Below, one piece after another: positions 1 to 8,317 of a stretch of DNA of 64,000 nucleotides. Location: positions 496,001 to 560,000 of the forward strand of contig CAVRIA010000006.1 in NCBI GenBank assembly GCA_963721115.1, given 5' to 3'. The notes beneath the pieces were generated by a model. It ran no database searches, had not been told where the DNA came from, and worked only from the letters and a program-made list of their open reading frames with translations. Position 1 is the first letter of the stretch, and each line of letters opens with the position of its first letter. Position numbers and translations under genes: made by a program. Origin of the DNA: CAVRIA01 sp963721115 (GTDB lineage: Bacteria > Desulfobacterota > Binatia > HRBIN30 > CADEER01).

Positions 1-1
1 G

Positions 2-238
2 ATCAACGCGGCGTGGGTCGGCCGGCGCGCCGAGGTGCTGGTCGAGGGACCGGCGCGGCGCCGCGGCGGCTGGCTGGCGGGCAAGACGCCGCAGTTCAAG
101 ACGGCGGTGTTTCCGGACTGCGGAGCGCGCCCCGGCGACCTGATCACGGTCGGTATCGACGACTGCACCGCCCACACGCTGATCGGGGCGGCGGTGGAGC
201 GGCGTTCGGCATCGTCCGAGCTCGCGCCACCGCTCTGA
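2..238 (+). CDS. miaB: MiaB-type methylthiotransferase, C-terminal end only
   Basis: Partial gene entering from the left edge; 78 codons remain. What is left is a TRAM RNA-binding domain: a strand VLVEGP, a variable loop, GKTPQFKTAVF, then PGDLITVGIDDCTAHTLIG. This is how radical-SAM methylthiotransferases of the MiaB/RimO/MtaB group end. The GRT/GKTxxxKxVxF and hTLIG features fit MiaB best, the enzyme that adds 2-methylthio to isopentenyl-A37 of tRNA. The radical SAM Cys motif lies outside the window, so MtaB or RimO cannot be fully excluded. About 95 bases separate the stop from the next gene. Confidence 0.68.
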   Translation: MNAAWVGRRAEVLVEGPARRRGGWLAGKTPQFKTAVFPDCGARPGDLITVGIDDCTAHTLIGAAVERRSASSELAPPL

Positions 239-333
239 TCGGGGTCCGCCCCGCCGGTGCCCCGCTCGCGACCGCGCTTCCGCTGGCCGCCTCGCATCGT
301 CGTCGTGTACAAGGACTCCGGAGGCGCGTCGTC

Positions 334-795
334 ATGCGGACAGTCGCGATGGAACCCATCCTCGAAACCGAGCCGAGCGCCGAGGACGTCCGCTTCCTCG
401 AGGATCGGCTGTACGACTTCAACTGCGCTGCGACTGGAATCACGGACGGGCAGTGGCTGGCTTTCTTCCTGCGCGATGCGGGGGGTGAAATCGCCGCCGG
501 CCTGCACGGCACGACCTGGGGAGGGTGCTGCAAGGTGAGACTGGTGTGGGTGCGCGAGGACCTGCGCGGACGGGGCCTCGGCAGTAGCCTTCTGCTGGCC
601 GCGGAAGCGGAGGCGCTGCGCCGGCGGTGCACGCAGATCGTTCTGTCGACGCACAGCTTCCAGGCGCCGGCTTTCTACCGCAAGCTCGGCTTCGAAGTGA
701 TCGGCACGCTGGACGATTACCCGAGCGGCTACAGCCAGGTCCTGTTGCGCAAGAAGCTGGCTCGAAGGGCGGACTGGCCGAGCCGCGACGGCTGA
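334..795 (+). CDS. GNAT family N-acetyltransferase
   Basis: A 153-residue protein covering one GNAT fold. The acetyl-CoA binding motif A is visible as VRLVWVREDLRGRGLGSSLL, with the signature R-G-R-G-L-G, followed by the helix that contacts the pantetheine arm. The later STHSFQAPAFYRKLGFEVIGTL segment is the typical C-terminal motif B (AxxFYxKxGF). The ATG at 334 was chosen because GGAGG lies 9 bases upstream (320-324); longer readings run into the miaB end and lack homology-like sequence. ATG 349 is a fallback. Substrate unknown: GNAT enzymes acetylate antibiotics, amino acids or protein N-termini. The gene converges on the NYN gene, with 18 bases between the stops. Confidence 0.85.
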   Translation: MRTVAMEPILETEPSAEDVRFLEDRLYDFNCAATGITDGQWLAFFLRDAGGEIAAGLHGTTWGGCCKVRLVWVREDLRGRGLGSSLLLAAEAEALRRRCTQIVLSTHSFQAPAFYRKLGFEVIGTLDDYPSGYSQVLLRKKLARRADWPSRDG

Positions 796-813
796 AGGAC
801 GGGTTCGCCGGCC

Positions 814-1905
814 TCAGGCCTCGGTTGCGGAAGGAGCTTCCCCGGCAACGGACGGGCGGCGCCGCCGCCGTCGCGAGCGCCGCTTCCCCGCGCTGCCCGG
901 GGCCGGCGCCGCCGTCTCTACCGTGTCGCCGGTGCCACCCGGCGCCTCGCGCACCTCGCCGTCGTGCGGCGGAGCGACGAGGCGGACGGTGCCGTGCGGG
1001 CTGACCTCGATGTCCTTGAGCTTGCGAAGCCGGGTGACCAGGCGCGCCGAACCCGGCGGCCGCGCGAAGCCCCTCGCCTTGAGGGCGTTCTCGAGAACGT
1101 CGAGGTTGACCCAGTGGGCCGGATTGCCGCCGCTCAGGTCGGTCAGGATGGCGACGATCTGTTCGTAGGGTGCCCCATGCGGCTCCTCGACCGGCGGCGA
1201 GGACCGCGGGGCGGCACTCTGGCTGACCGGTGCCGGCCGCGCGGTGGACCTCTTGCCGCGCCGCCGGCGCTTGCCGCCGCGCTCGGCGGGCTCCGCCGCC
1301 GGTGCGTGGTGGGCGTGGCTGCCGGTTCGGCACGAGATGCGCCGGAACACCACACCGCGCCGCGCCGCGGCGTCGCCGACCGCGTCGAAGGCACGGTCGT
1401 CGGACAGGATGTCGAGGCGATCGCCGGCGGTCGACGTGCCCAGCCACATTCCCGCCGCGACCGCGATCCAGAGGTCGCTCCAGTCCCGCACGCCCAGTGC
1501 CGGGGCGCTGTGCACCAGATGGGCCCCCAACTCGGCCAGCCTGCGGCCGACCCGCTGTCCGACCACGCGCCAGTTTCCGACCGCGGTCACCTCGGCGGGC
1601 TCGGCGGTCCGATCGACGGCAAGCGACTCGAGGGCACTCAGCAGACTGTCTTCGCTGCTGGTGTTCTCGACGTCGATGAAGATCGCTCGCCGGGGCGCGT
1701 GCGGTGCCACGGCCGCCGTCGCGGGCGCCGCCGCGCGGGTCGATTTCGTCTTTCGGGCCGGGACGCGAGCCGCCGGCGCCTTGCGGGGCGCGGTCTTCTT
1801 CGGCGCCGCCGGCTTCTTGGTCCTGGTGCTCTTGGCGGCCGTTCGCTTGGCGGTCACGGCGGACTTCTTCGTGGTGGACTTCGAGGGGGTACCTTTCGTG
1901 GCCAT
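814..1905 (-). CDS. NYN/PIN-like nuclease-domain protein with lysine-rich N-terminal tail
   Basis: 363 residues. Residues 1-60 are almost only Lys, Ala, Thr, Arg and Pro, like histone H1 or AlgP-type tails, and probably bind nucleic acid non-specifically. Residues 73-190 form a NYN domain of the PIN-like RNase superfamily: FIDVEN (76-81) gives the first acidic site, RDWSDLWIAVAAG (140-152) the middle acids and ILSDDRAFDAV (166-176) the last. Around 255-325 is a small basic winged-helix-like segment (PYEQIVAILTDL to HGTVRLV) resembling the OST-HTH/LOTUS type, then a poly-Arg stretch. Inferred role: an RNA-binding endoribonuclease. The ATG at 1905 was chosen over in-frame upstream ATGs because they would translate a hairpin (1932-1964). 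Confidence 0.75.
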   Translation of the reverse strand: MATKGTPSKSTTKKSAVTAKRTAAKSTRTKKPAAPKKTAPRKAPAARVPARKTKSTRAAAPATAAVAPHAPRRAIFIDVENTSSEDSLLSALESLAVDRTAEPAEVTAVGNWRVVGQRVGRRLAELGAHLVHSAPALGVRDWSDLWIAVAAGMWLGTSTAGDRLDILSDDRAFDAVGDAAARRGVVFRRISCRTGSHAHHAPAAEPAERGGKRRRRGKRSTARPAPVSQSAAPRSSPPVEEPHGAPYEQIVAILTDLSGGNPAHWVNLDVLENALKARGFARPPGSARLVTRLRKLKDIEVSPHGTVRLVAPPHDGEVREAPGGTGDTVETAAPAPGSAGKRRSRRRRRRPSVAGEAPSATEA

Positions 1906-1931
1906 GCCCTGTTGTATGGCGCGGATTCGAA

Positions 1932-1964
1932 GCGGAGTCGAACGGTCGCACCGTTCGACTCCGC
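1932..1964. repeat. Perfect 15-bp inverted repeat in the NYN 5' region
   Basis: Arms GCGGAGTCGAACGGT (1932-1946) and ACCGTTCGACTCCGC (1950-1964) are exact reverse complements with a 3-base CGC loop. It lies 27 bases before the NYN start codon, so it would fold as a very stable hairpin in that 5' leader if transcription starts upstream. No T-tract follows on either side, so it is not an ordinary terminator. It may be an RNA control element or a DNA operator. The rest of 1906-2251 shows no supported gene; it must contain the divergent promoters for the NYN and HPt genes, but no convincing -35/-10 pair was seen. Confidence 0.8.
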
Positions 1965-2251
1965 GCCCCGCCCTTCCATCGGGCCGGCGGCCACCCGATG
2001 TCACCGGGCGGGCTCTTTTCCCAGGTTCGCCATCTCGCTGACTCCCCAGCGCCGTCCACCGGTGCCCCGGAGCTCCGAAAACCCTCTGGCATGGCAGATG
2101 CTCAGATCGACATCAGGTGGACTGAGGCCTCCTTCCGGATGCGCGGCCGAGTGAGGAACGAGGTGAGGTTGTAGCCGAAAAGGCGCCCTGCAGGTGCCCG
2201 GTCCCACGCCAGGCGCCGCGCCGCGGCGGCAAACGAGTTCGGAGGTGGAAG

Positions 2252-2632
2252 GTGATAGCGATCGTGGACGAAGCGTCGCTGCTGGAGCGGCTCGAAGGCG
2301 ATCTGGGCTTTCTGGGCGAGATCGTGGGGATCTTTCTGGAGGAATCGGACCGTCGCGTGGCAGCGATCCGCAAGGCCGTCGAAGCGAGCGACGGGCGCGA
2401 GCTCCAGTTCGCGGCGCATTCCCTCAAGGGCTCGGCGGCCAATCTCTCCGCGCTGGAGGTCTACGAGACCTGCGCCTCGCTGGAGCGATTGGGCACGAGC
2501 GGCGACTTCGACGAGGCCCCCGATCGCCTGGCGGCCCTGGAGGTGGCGATGAGCCGCCTGGAGCCGGCGTTGGAGAAGCTGGCGCAGCAGACCGACCTGG
2601 ATGAGCCGAGAGGGCAGAAGGCCCTCGGGTGA
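2252..2632 (+). CDS. Histidine phosphotransfer (HPt) domain protein
   Basis: A 126-residue single HPt domain with the phospho-accepting histidine in AAHSLKGSAANLSA (about residues 53-66). The surrounding helices (FLGEIVGIFLEESDRRVAAI before, ALEKLAQQT after) form the four-helix bundle expected for the family. It should shuttle phosphate from the terminal receiver of the hybrid kinase encoded immediately downstream to an unknown response regulator. GTG start at 2252 with GGAGG at 2241-2245, a 6-base spacing. Its stop overlaps the kinase start as GTGA (2629-2632), so the two proteins are translationally coupled and surely act together. Confidence 0.88.
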   Translation: MIAIVDEASLLERLEGDLGFLGEIVGIFLEESDRRVAAIRKAVEASDGRELQFAAHSLKGSAANLSALEVYETCASLERLGTSGDFDEAPDRLAALEVAMSRLEPALEKLAQQTDLDEPRGQKALG

Positions 2633-5600
2633 AACCCGCAGGAATATTTCGATCCGCGGCCAACCGGATCGATGATTTCGGTTTGGTGGCGGCCGCAAGT
2701 AGCGGAAGCGGGCGTCGCAAGGATCGGAACGGCACGAGCGCGAAGGGGAGCGCCTCGGTCTCGACCGACCGGCTCGAGCTGGAGAAGCGGCTGCGCGAGA
2801 AACGCGATCGCTTGCTGGTTGCTCGCTTTTGCTCGGTCTTCTGGCTCGTGATCCTGGGGCTGGCCCTCTACGCCGTGCCCGACCTGCGACTGGATTCGGA
2901 GACGCGCTGGTTGCTCTATTCCGTCAAGCTCGTCGGGGTCGCCGTGCTGGTGGCGGTTCGTTTGGCGTTTCGGAGTCCGGCCTACCGTCCGCGCGCGGTG
3001 CCTTTCTCCGTCCTTTGGGTGTCCAGCCTGTACGTCGTCGCCACGGTGTCGGCGGTCGTCCGCCAGGAGACCGTCTCCGAGCCGCTGGTGGTCATCGGTC
3101 TCTTGGTCGCTTCGGCGGCCGTCCTGCCGTGGGGCGTGCGGGCGCAGCTGGCGACCGTTGTGGTCGCCGCCGCGTGCCTGACGTGGCTCTCCCTGGCCGT
3201 GTCGTCCGGAAATAGCCTCGGCGCGGCCTATCCGGTGGTGGCCATGGTGATCGGCGGGTTTGCGTCGGTCTACGTCGCCTACGAGCTTCAGCGCCAGCGC
3301 CGCGCCGCCGAGGAGCACGGCTTCGCGCTGCACGCGAGCGAGGAGCGCTATCGGCTCCTGGCGGAGAACGCGACGGACATCCTCTTTCGCCTGGCGCCCG
3401 ACGGCGAGATCCTCGACGTCTCGCCGGCCTGCCGACTCTCTCTCGGCTATGCGCCGGACGAGCTGATCGGGCGCCGGGCACGCGATTTGATGCACCCGGA
3501 CGACATACCGGGTATGAGGGACGCCATCGGAGACATCCTCGAGTCGGGGATGATTCGCACCCATACGTTCCGCGTCGCCCACAAGGACGGCCACTTCGTC
3601 CGCATCGAGACGACCAGCCGGCGCCTGCCGCCGAGTGAAAGCGGCGCGCCCGAGATTCTCTCGGTCGCGCGCGACGTCACGAAGCGCCATCAGGCCGAGG
3701 AGGGGCTGCGGCACAGTGAGGCCCATTTCCGCTCGCTCATCGAGTCTTCCCTGGACATGGTGACCATCGTCGAGGCGGACGGAACGATCCGCTACCAGAG
3801 CCCCGGCGTCGAACGCATTCTCGGTTACGCTCCCGACGCGTTGCTCGGCCGCGACGCCCTCGACTTGATTCACCCCGACGACCGCGAGCGGATCGTATCG
3901 AGACTCGCCGCCGCCAGGGAGAGTCCCGATCCGGCCGCGTTGCTGGAGTTTCGCGCCCGGCACGGAGACGGCGCCTGGCGCACGGTCGAGGCGCGCGGTG
4001 CGCGGCTTCCCGACGCCGACGGCACGGCACGCGTGGTGGTCAACAGCCGCGACATCACCGAGCGCAAAGGCGCCGAGGAGGCGCTGCGCGAGAGCGAGAC
4101 TCGCTATCGGTTGGTCGCCCTGGCGACCAACGATGCCATCTGGGACTGGCACCTCTCGTCCGGGCGCGTGGTCTGGAACGACGCGGTGCAGACCCTGTTC
4201 GGCTACCGGGCGGACGAGGTGAACGACGGGGTCGACTGGTGGCGGGAGAGGATTCATCGGGAGGACCGCGACCGCGTTCTCGCCTCGGTCGAGGCGGCGA
4301 TCGGAACCAGCGTCAATCAGTGGTCGGGGGAGTACCGCTTTCGGCGCGGCGACGGGTCGTACGCCGACGTCGTCGATCGCGGCTACGTCGTGCGTGACGC
4401 GGCCGACGTGCCCGTGCGCATGATCGGCGCCATGACCGAGGTGACGGAGCGCAAGCGCGCGGACGCGGATCTGCGCGCCGCCAAGGAGGCCGCGGAGGCG
4501 GCCAGCCGGGCGAAGAGCGAGTTCGTGACCAACATCAGCCACGAGATCCGCACGCCGATGAACGGAATCATCGGCATGACGGAGCTGGCTCTCGACACGA
4601 ATCTCAGCGACGAGCAACGCGAATACCTGACGCTGGTCAAGAGCTCGGCCGACGCGCTGCTCGGAGTGATCAACGACATCCTGGATTTCGCCAAGATGGA
4701 GGCCGGCAAGCTCGATCTCGACGCGGTCGACTTCCGCCCGCGCGATGTCCTGGACGATACGATCGACGCGCTGGGCGTTCGGGCGCGCGCGAAGGGGCTG
4801 CGCCTGGAGTGTCGCGTCGCGCCGCAGGTGCCGGACACCCTGGTCGGCGATCCCGGCCGCCTGCGCCAGGTGCTGACCAACCTGGTGGGGAACGCCATCA
4901 AGTTCACGCAGCGGGGAAGCATCGCCGTGAGCGTCGGCGCCGAGGTCGGCGGTGATGCGGTCGAGCTCAGCTGCGCCGTCTCCGACAGCGGAATCGGGGT
5001 TCCGCGCGAAAAGCAAGACCGCATCTTCGAAGCGTTCGAGCAGGCGGAGAGCTCGACCAGCCGGCGCTACGGCGGGACGGGCCTCGGTCTGCCGATCTCG
5101 GCGCGGCTCGTCCATCTGATGAATGGGCGGATCTCGGTCGACAGTGATCCGGGTCGCGGCAGCACATTCACCTTCACGGCCCGTTTCCGCGTCCATCGAG
5201 GCGAGGAGTCGGTAGCGGTCCCGCGCGAGCTCGTCTATCTGCGCGGGCTGCCGGTTCTGGTAGTCGGCGCCGACGGCGAGCGGGAGCGGCTGGAGAGCCG
5301 GCTGCTCGGCTGGCACCTGCGACCGGTGCTCGCATCGTGCGGGCGGGACGCGCTGGCGGAGATGGAGCGCGCTTCGGTCGCCGGCGCGCCCTTCCCCCTG
5401 GTGCTGCTGGACACGGAGCTTCCCGACATGCCGGGAATGGATCTGGCGCGGCAGATCGCGGCCCGGCCGCATCTCGCCGGCGCGACGCTCATGACCTTCT
5501 CGGTGGCTCCCGATGCCGTGGACGCCGAGCGTGCCCGCGAGCTCGGGATTGCGGCCCTTCTGGGCAAGTCCGTCGGCGACGCGGAGCTGCTCTCCGCCCT

Positions 5601-6111
5601 GCGCCGTCTGCTCGGCGAGCCCGAGCCCCCCGCCTCCGCTCGGTCCGCCGCGCCGAGGCGGACGGCGCGCGGGCCCCGCCTGTGCCTCCTCGTCGCGGAG
5701 GACAACGCCGTCAACCAGAAGCTGATCACACGCATCCTCGAAAAGCGCGGCCACGAGGTCGTTCTCGCCGCCAACGGCGCCGAAGCGGTGCGCTCCTGGT
5801 CGGCGCAGCCCTTCGACGCCGTGTTCATGGACGTGCAGATGCCGGAGATGGACGGCTTCGAGGCCACCGCGGCGATCCGCGCCCGCGAGTGTTCGCTCGG
5901 CACCCATACGCCGATCATCGCCATGACGGCGCACGCGATGAAGGGGGACGAAGAACGCTGCTTGAAGGCGGGCATGGATGCCTACGTGAGCAAGCCGATC
6001 CACACGGAGAAGCTGTTCGCCACTCTGCACTCGCTCGTCGAGGCGAACCGGGCCGGCGTCGACACGGCGCCGGAGGGGCGTCCGGACGAGGACGCGGCGG
6101 CGCGCACCTGA
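2629..6111 (+). CDS. Membrane hybrid sensor histidine kinase (3 PAS, HisKA, HATPase, 2 receivers)
   Basis: 1160 residues, GTG start overlapping the HPt stop. Order: cytoplasmic tail; about five or six hydrophobic helices (residues 66-215); three PAS domains (about 240-355, 365-475, 490-610); HisKA with SHEIRTPMNGIIGM (phospho-His638); HATPase_c (about 735-850) with N box GNAIKF, SDSGIGV and GGTGLGL; receiver 1 (about 870-985); receiver 2 (about 1018-1140) with AEDN, D1068 in MDVQMP and K in SKPI. Receiver 1 keeps the LLDTELP Asp and a Lys (LLGKS) but has VVGADG where the paired acids should be, so it may be a pseudo-receiver. Signal path: His638 to D1068 to the HPt partner. No DNA-binding output is encoded nearby; the input is unknown. 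Confidence 0.93.
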   Translation: MKPAGIFRSAANRIDDFGLVAAASSGSGRRKDRNGTSAKGSASVSTDRLELEKRLREKRDRLLVARFCSVFWLVILGLALYAVPDLRLDSETRWLLYSVKLVGVAVLVAVRLAFRSPAYRPRAVPFSVLWVSSLYVVATVSAVVRQETVSEPLVVIGLLVASAAVLPWGVRAQLATVVVAAACLTWLSLAVSSGNSLGAAYPVVAMVIGGFASVYVAYELQRQRRAAEEHGFALHASEERYRLLAENATDILFRLAPDGEILDVSPACRLSLGYAPDELIGRRARDLMHPDDIPGMRDAIGDILESGMIRTHTFRVAHKDGHFVRIETTSRRLPPSESGAPEILSVARDVTKRHQAEEGLRHSEAHFRSLIESSLDMVTIVEADGTIRYQSPGVERILGYAPDALLGRDALDLIHPDDRERIVSRLAAARESPDPAALLEFRARHGDGAWRTVEARGARLPDADGTARVVVNSRDITERKGAEEALRESETRYRLVALATNDAIWDWHLSSGRVVWNDAVQTLFGYRADEVNDGVDWWRERIHREDRDRVLASVEAAIGTSVNQWSGEYRFRRGDGSYADVVDRGYVVRDAADVPVRMIGAMTEVTERKRADADLRAAKEAAEAASRAKSEFVTNISHEIRTPMNGIIGMTELALDTNLSDEQREYLTLVKSSADALLGVINDILDFAKMEAGKLDLDAVDFRPRDVLDDTIDALGVRARAKGLRLECRVAPQVPDTLVGDPGRLRQVLTNLVGNAIKFTQRGSIAVSVGAEVGGDAVELSCAVSDSGIGVPREKQDRIFEAFEQAESSTSRRYGGTGLGLPISARLVHLMNGRISVDSDPGRGSTFTFTARFRVHRGEESVAVPRELVYLRGLPVLVVGADGERERLESRLLGWHLRPVLASCGRDALAEMERASVAGAPFPLVLLDTELPDMPGMDLARQIAARPHLAGATLMTFSVAPDAVDAERARELGIAALLGKSVGDAELLSALRRLLGEPEPPASARSAAPRRTARGPRLCLLVAEDNAVNQKLITRILEKRGHEVVLAANGAEAVRSWSAQPFDAVFMDVQMPEMDGFEATAAIRARECSLGTHTPIIAMTAHAMKGDEERCLKAGMDAYVSKPIHTEKLFATLHSLVEANRAGVDTAPEGRPDEDAAART

Positions 6112-6279
6112 CGGCCACGGCCGTCCCCGGAGCGGGCCGGACCTGGTCACTTCGCTTTCGCGCCGCACCGCGTGCCCTGCCGCCGGCATTCGCGTTCCCG
6201 GCGCTGGCCCGCTCACCGGCCATCTGATACCTCGTCGGCCGATAGGCGCGGCGCTGGCCGCGGCCGGGAGGCAGGTTGC

Positions 6280-7434
6280 ATGAACTATTACACCGAAGAG
6301 CAGCAGGCGTTTCAGCAGACCATCCGGGACTTCTTCGAGCGCGAGATCAACCCGCACATCGACGAGTGGGAGAAGGCGCGCATCTTTCCCGCCCACCGGG
6401 TGTTCAAGCGCTGCGGCGAGCTGGGGATGCTCGGCGTCTCCTACGACGAGAGGTACGGCGGCGCGGGCCTCGACTACTCGTGGACCGCCGCCTACGTCGA
6501 GGCCATGTCGGAGTCCTGCCTGTGCAACGGCATCCCGATGGCCATCATGGTGCAGACGGACATGTGCACGCCGGCCCTGCACGACTTCGGGAGCGAGGAG
6601 CTGAAGCAACGCTGGCTGCGGCCCTCGATCACCGGCGAGGCGGTCGGCGCCATCGGCGTCTCCGAGCCCGCCGCCGGCTCCGACGTGTTCGCGATCCAGA
6701 CCGCCGCCCGCCGCGACGGCGACTTCTACGTCATCAACGGCCGCAAGATCTTCATCACCAACGGCACCCAGGCCGACTACGTCACCACGCTGGTCAAGAC
6801 CGCGCCGGACCAGGGGTATCACGGGTTCAGCCTCATCGTCGTGCCGACCGACACGCCGGGCTTTCAGGTCGCCAACAAGCTCGAGAAGGTCGGCAATCAC
6901 AGCTCGGACACAGCCGAGCTGGTGTTCGAAGACGTGCGCGTACCGGTGGGGAACCGCATCGGCGAGGAGGGGATGGGGTTCATCTACCAGATGCAACAGT
7001 TTCAAAAGGAGCGCATGGTGGCGTCGCTCGGCTCGACCGCGGCGGCGCAGAGCATGCTGCGCAAGACGGTCCAGTACGTGAAGGAACGCAAGGTGTTCGG
7101 CAAGCCGCTGGCGCTCAAGCAGCACGTGCAGTTCACCCTCGCCGAGCTGCAGACCGAGATCGAGATGCTGCGCCAGCTCAACTACCACTGCGTGCGCAAG
7201 ATCGTCGCCGGCGAGGACAGCACGCGCGAGACGTCGATGTCCAAGCTCGCCGCCGGCCGCTTGGCCCGCAAGGTCGCCGACTGGTGCATGCAGTTCCACG
7301 GCGGCTACGGCTACATGGACGAGTACTACGTCTCGCGCTACTGGCGCGACTCGCGCCTGCTCAGCATCGGCGGCGGCGCCGACGAGGTGATGCTGCAGAT
7401 CATCGCCAAGCTCGAGGGGTACGCAGATGTCTGA
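6280..7434 (+). CDS. Acyl-CoA dehydrogenase (LCAD/IVD-type catalytic base)
   Basis: 384 residues, the usual size of flavin acyl-CoA dehydrogenases, which oxidise acyl-CoA to trans-2-enoyl-CoA. Visible features: AIGVSEPAAGSDV (FAD/substrate loop), KIFITNGTQADY, RKVFGKPLALKQHVQFTLA and QFHGGYGYMDEYYVSRYWRDSRL. At the MCAD/SCAD catalytic position (normally YEGT) the sequence is IGGGAD, with no Glu. Instead a Glu occurs in QKERMVA (E244), the helix-G position used by long-chain and isovaleryl-CoA dehydrogenases, so the enzyme should be active but LCAD/IVD-like. ATG chosen for GGGAGG 8 bases upstream. Its last 8 bases overlap the following SDR gene, implying an operon. Confidence 0.92.
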   Translation: MNYYTEEQQAFQQTIRDFFEREINPHIDEWEKARIFPAHRVFKRCGELGMLGVSYDERYGGAGLDYSWTAAYVEAMSESCLCNGIPMAIMVQTDMCTPALHDFGSEELKQRWLRPSITGEAVGAIGVSEPAAGSDVFAIQTAARRDGDFYVINGRKIFITNGTQADYVTTLVKTAPDQGYHGFSLIVVPTDTPGFQVANKLEKVGNHSSDTAELVFEDVRVPVGNRIGEEGMGFIYQMQQFQKERMVASLGSTAAAQSMLRKTVQYVKERKVFGKPLALKQHVQFTLAELQTEIEMLRQLNYHCVRKIVAGEDSTRETSMSKLAAGRLARKVADWCMQFHGGYGYMDEYYVSRYWRDSRLLSIGGGADEVMLQIIAKLEGYADV

Positions 7435-8248
7435 CGCCGTCTCCGCGCCGCCGCGCCGGGTCTTCGCCGCGGACCTGCTGGCCGGTCAGACGGCCCTGAT
7501 CACCGGCGGCGGGACCGGCCTGGGCCGCGCGATCGCGCAGACGATGGCCGAGGCCGGCGCCGATCTCCTGCTCGCCGCGCGGCGCCAGGAGCTGCTCGAG
7601 CAGGTGGCCGGCGAGATTCGCGCCGCCACGGGACGGCGCGTCGAGACCGCTTTCGTCAACATTCGCGATCGCGATTCGGTGGAGGCCCTGGGGGAGCGGG
7701 TGCGAGAGCTCTTCGGCGGCGTCGATATGCTGGTCAACAACGCCGGCGGTCAGTTCCCGCAGCGCGCCCGCGACTTCAAGCCGAAGGGCTGGAATGCGGT
7801 GATCGAGACCAACCTGACCGGCACCTGGAACGTGATGCAGGTCATCGGCGGTCAGATGCTGGAGGGCAACGGCGGCAGCATCACCAACGTCATCGCGGTG
7901 ATCGGCCGCGGCTTCCCCGGCCTTGCTCACATGGCGGCGGCGCGCGCCGGCGTCCTCGAGCTGACCCGCACCCTCGCGATCGAGTGGGGGCCGAAGGTGC
8001 GCCTCAACTGCGTCGCCCCCGGGCCGATCGAGACCGAAGGCTTTCAGGCGACCTACGACCCGGCGATCACCCGCCTGTTCGAGGGGTTGCCGATCCCGCG
8101 CTTCGGGACGCGCCAGGAGAACGCCAACGCCGTCGTCTTTCTCGCCTCCCCGGCTGCCAGCTACATCACCGGCGAGGTCCTCTACGTCGCCGGCGGCCAG
8201 CAGATCTACGGCCGCAACCAGGCGCTGTTCGACGAGCAGCTCAAGTAG
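7427..8248 (+). CDS. SDR family oxidoreductase, trans-2-enoyl-CoA reductase (PECR)-like
   Basis: 273 residues with a Rossmann TGGGTGLG motif (about 26-33), NNAGGQF (about 104-110), ETNLTGTW and APGPIETEGF. The usual catalytic YxxxK is replaced by HMAAARAGV (Tyr and Lys both missing). The same substitution (HxGAARAGV) and the NNxGGQF and KGWxAVxETNLTGT blocks are features I recall from peroxisomal trans-2-enoyl-CoA reductase, so this is a family trait rather than decay. Likely reaction: NADPH-dependent reduction of a 2-enoyl-CoA, or the related 2,4-dienoyl-CoA. It overlaps the acyl-CoA dehydrogenase by 8 bases, so the pair interconverts acyl-CoA and enoyl-CoA with different cofactors. Exact substrate unknown. 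Confidence 0.88.
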   Translation: MSDAVSAPPRRVFAADLLAGQTALITGGGTGLGRAIAQTMAEAGADLLLAARRQELLEQVAGEIRAATGRRVETAFVNIRDRDSVEALGERVRELFGGVDMLVNNAGGQFPQRARDFKPKGWNAVIETNLTGTWNVMQVIGGQMLEGNGGSITNVIAVIGRGFPGLAHMAAARAGVLELTRTLAIEWGPKVRLNCVAPGPIETEGFQATYDPAITRLFEGLPIPRFGTRQENANAVVFLASPAASYITGEVLYVAGGQQIYGRNQALFDEQLK

Positions 8249-8317
8249 GGCGCCGATCCCGTCCGCGCATGCCGCCAGGCCGCGCTGCTCGACGGCGATC
8301 GAGAGGGCGGCGCGCGA

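Noticed and set aside
2461..7299. 1612-codon open frame on the minus strand
   Set aside because: It is the antisense shadow of the hybrid kinase and acyl-CoA dehydrogenase; the sequence is low-complexity Arg/Gly/Asp/His without domain motifs, as expected in high-G+C DNA.
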